Below are positions 63,095 through 64,000 of a DNA stretch of 64,000 nucleotides, one piece after another (the stretch's first letter is position 1; every line of letters starts with the position of its first letter). Position numbers and translations under genes: made by a program. The notes below the pieces were generated by a model that worked only from the letters and a program-made list of their open reading frames with translations, searched no databases and was not told the origin of the DNA. The stretch is from Zelopaecilomyces penicillatus (lineage: Eukaryota; Ascomycota; Sordariomycetes; Hypocreales; Pseudodiploosporaceae). Location: contig VCCP01000005.1 of assembly GCA_005765155.1 (NCBI GenBank), positions 1,116,001 to 1,180,000 of the forward strand, written 5' to 3'.

Positions 63095-64000
63095 ATGAGG
63101 TTCGGCAAGACTCTCCGCGACTCTGTCTACGCACCATGGAAGGATAAATATGTCGACTACGGCAAACTCAAAAACTTGCTGCGCGAAGATAAGTTCGACG
63201 ACGACAGCGCCGCCGCATGGACCGAGGAAGATGAGAACCGCTTCTGTGAGGAGATCTTCAATGTTCAGCTTGAAAAAGTGGCCCAGTTCCAGCAGGAGCG
63301 CTTCGACGACCTTAAGCAGCGGGTCGACTTTGTGTTTGATAAGCTGAAAGAGCTGGCACCGCCGCCGCCCTCTTCCGACACCGAAGCAGAAGCCGAGGCT
63401 TCACCTCCCGCTCGCGATGAGGCCACAACCCAGACTCTGAAGGGGCTTGAAAGCGAGCTTGACGACATTACCAACGAGGTCAAGGAGCTGAAGAAGTACA
63501 GCAACATGAACTACACAAGCTTCCTCAAGATTGTGAAGAAACATGACCGCAAGAGGGGCGACCGGTACAAAGTGCGGCCGATGATGCAGCTGAGCCTTGC
63601 CCAGCGGCCTTTCAACTCGGAGCAAGGCTACTCCCCCTTGCTGAACAAGATGTCAATTATGTATTTCGCCATCCGGCAGCAGTTGGAAGAAGGGGACCAT
63701 GTTCCTCTAGATTTGGAGGTGCCTGCGGAGACGCACAATGGGGAGAGATATACTGCACATAAATGTAAGAATAATCACTGCCAGAAACCCTTGCTCATCA
63801 CCATGGCCTCCAAGCGTCCGGTCGGCTAACACTATCTGTTTTGACAGTCTGGGTACATCCTGATAATTTGCTTGAGGTCAAGACGTTGATTCTCCGCCGT
63901 CTCCCCGCGCTCATCTACAGCGAACACGCAGCCAAAGAACTCGACGCCCATGAATCACCGTCTATTACCTCTATCTACTTTGACAACAATAAGTTTGGCG
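63095..64000 (+). CDS. VTC4: Vacuolar transporter chaperone 4, polyphosphate polymerase (partial)
   Basis: Exon 63095-63764, then an 83-nt intron (GTAAGA...TTGACAG), then an exon from 63848 that runs off the window; the 3' part is missing. An N-terminal SPX domain (about residues 1-180) starts MRFGKTLRDSVYAPWKDKYVDYGKLKNLL style, with FCEEIFNVQLEKVA, and a basic helix, KIVKKHDRKRG, that in known SPX domains binds inositol pyrophosphates. After the splice comes HKFWVHPDNLLEVKTLILRRLP and then SITSIYFDNNKFG, the start of the triphosphate-tunnel domain that makes polyphosphate. That pairing fits Vtc4; Vtc2/Vtc3 share the layout and cannot be fully excluded from this fragment. Known VTC complexes sit in the vacuole membrane. 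Confidence 0.8.

Noticed and set aside
1..64000. tRNA, rRNA or intact transposon genes
   Set aside because: I scanned for T-loop words, and for reverse transcriptase or transposase motifs in the frames, and found none convincing. A covariance-model and repeat-library search would be decisive.

Overview
The window is nuclear DNA of a filamentous ascomycete, most likely a Sordariomycete close to Hypocreales. The signs are many short introns (about 52-90 nt) with GT...AG ends and CTAAC-like branch sites, one gene per transcript on both strands, long intergenic regions, and a set of typical fungal housekeeping genes. Gene models were joined by hand from reading frames and splice sites; each joined model has a consistent phase throughout.

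Left part (1-12.9 kb): no gene I can support. 1-7 kb is mixed-composition intergenic DNA with several short tandem repeats. 9.6-12.8 kb is AT-rich. A short degraded-looking coding remnant lies near 9.1-9.3 kb.

Secondary-metabolite part (12.9-28.3 kb): one nonribosomal peptide synthetase of about 3150 residues with the order A-T-E-C-A-T-E-C, followed on the same strand by a 15-exon ABCC-type exporter of 1442 residues. No tailoring enzyme or regulator gene is seen, so this looks like a two-gene cluster. The synthetase is built from two near-equivalent modules that share intron position, linker style and almost the same substrate-pocket residues. Its terminal condensation domain probably releases a product containing D-residues, perhaps by cyclisation.

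Central housekeeping part (29.9-47.9 kb): a heme oxygenase-like protein; an armadillo-repeat GID ubiquitin-ligase subunit (ARMC8/Vid28 type); a Pho80-type cyclin; an agmatine-deiminase-family enzyme without introns; EMC10 of the ER membrane complex; the H2A.Z-H2B chaperone Chz1 (with a 13-nt microexon); the Golgi SNARE Bet1; and the APC/C subunit Apc15.

Right part (47.9-64 kb): a gene-poor stretch to 55.5 kb with one doubtful coiled-coil reading frame and one possible spliced leader. It is followed by NADH-type glutamate synthase (GLT1, 2112 residues) and the start of a vacuolar polyphosphate polymerase gene (VTC4), cut by the window end. The Pho80-like cyclin and VTC4 belong to the same phosphate-response pathway but are 25 kb apart.
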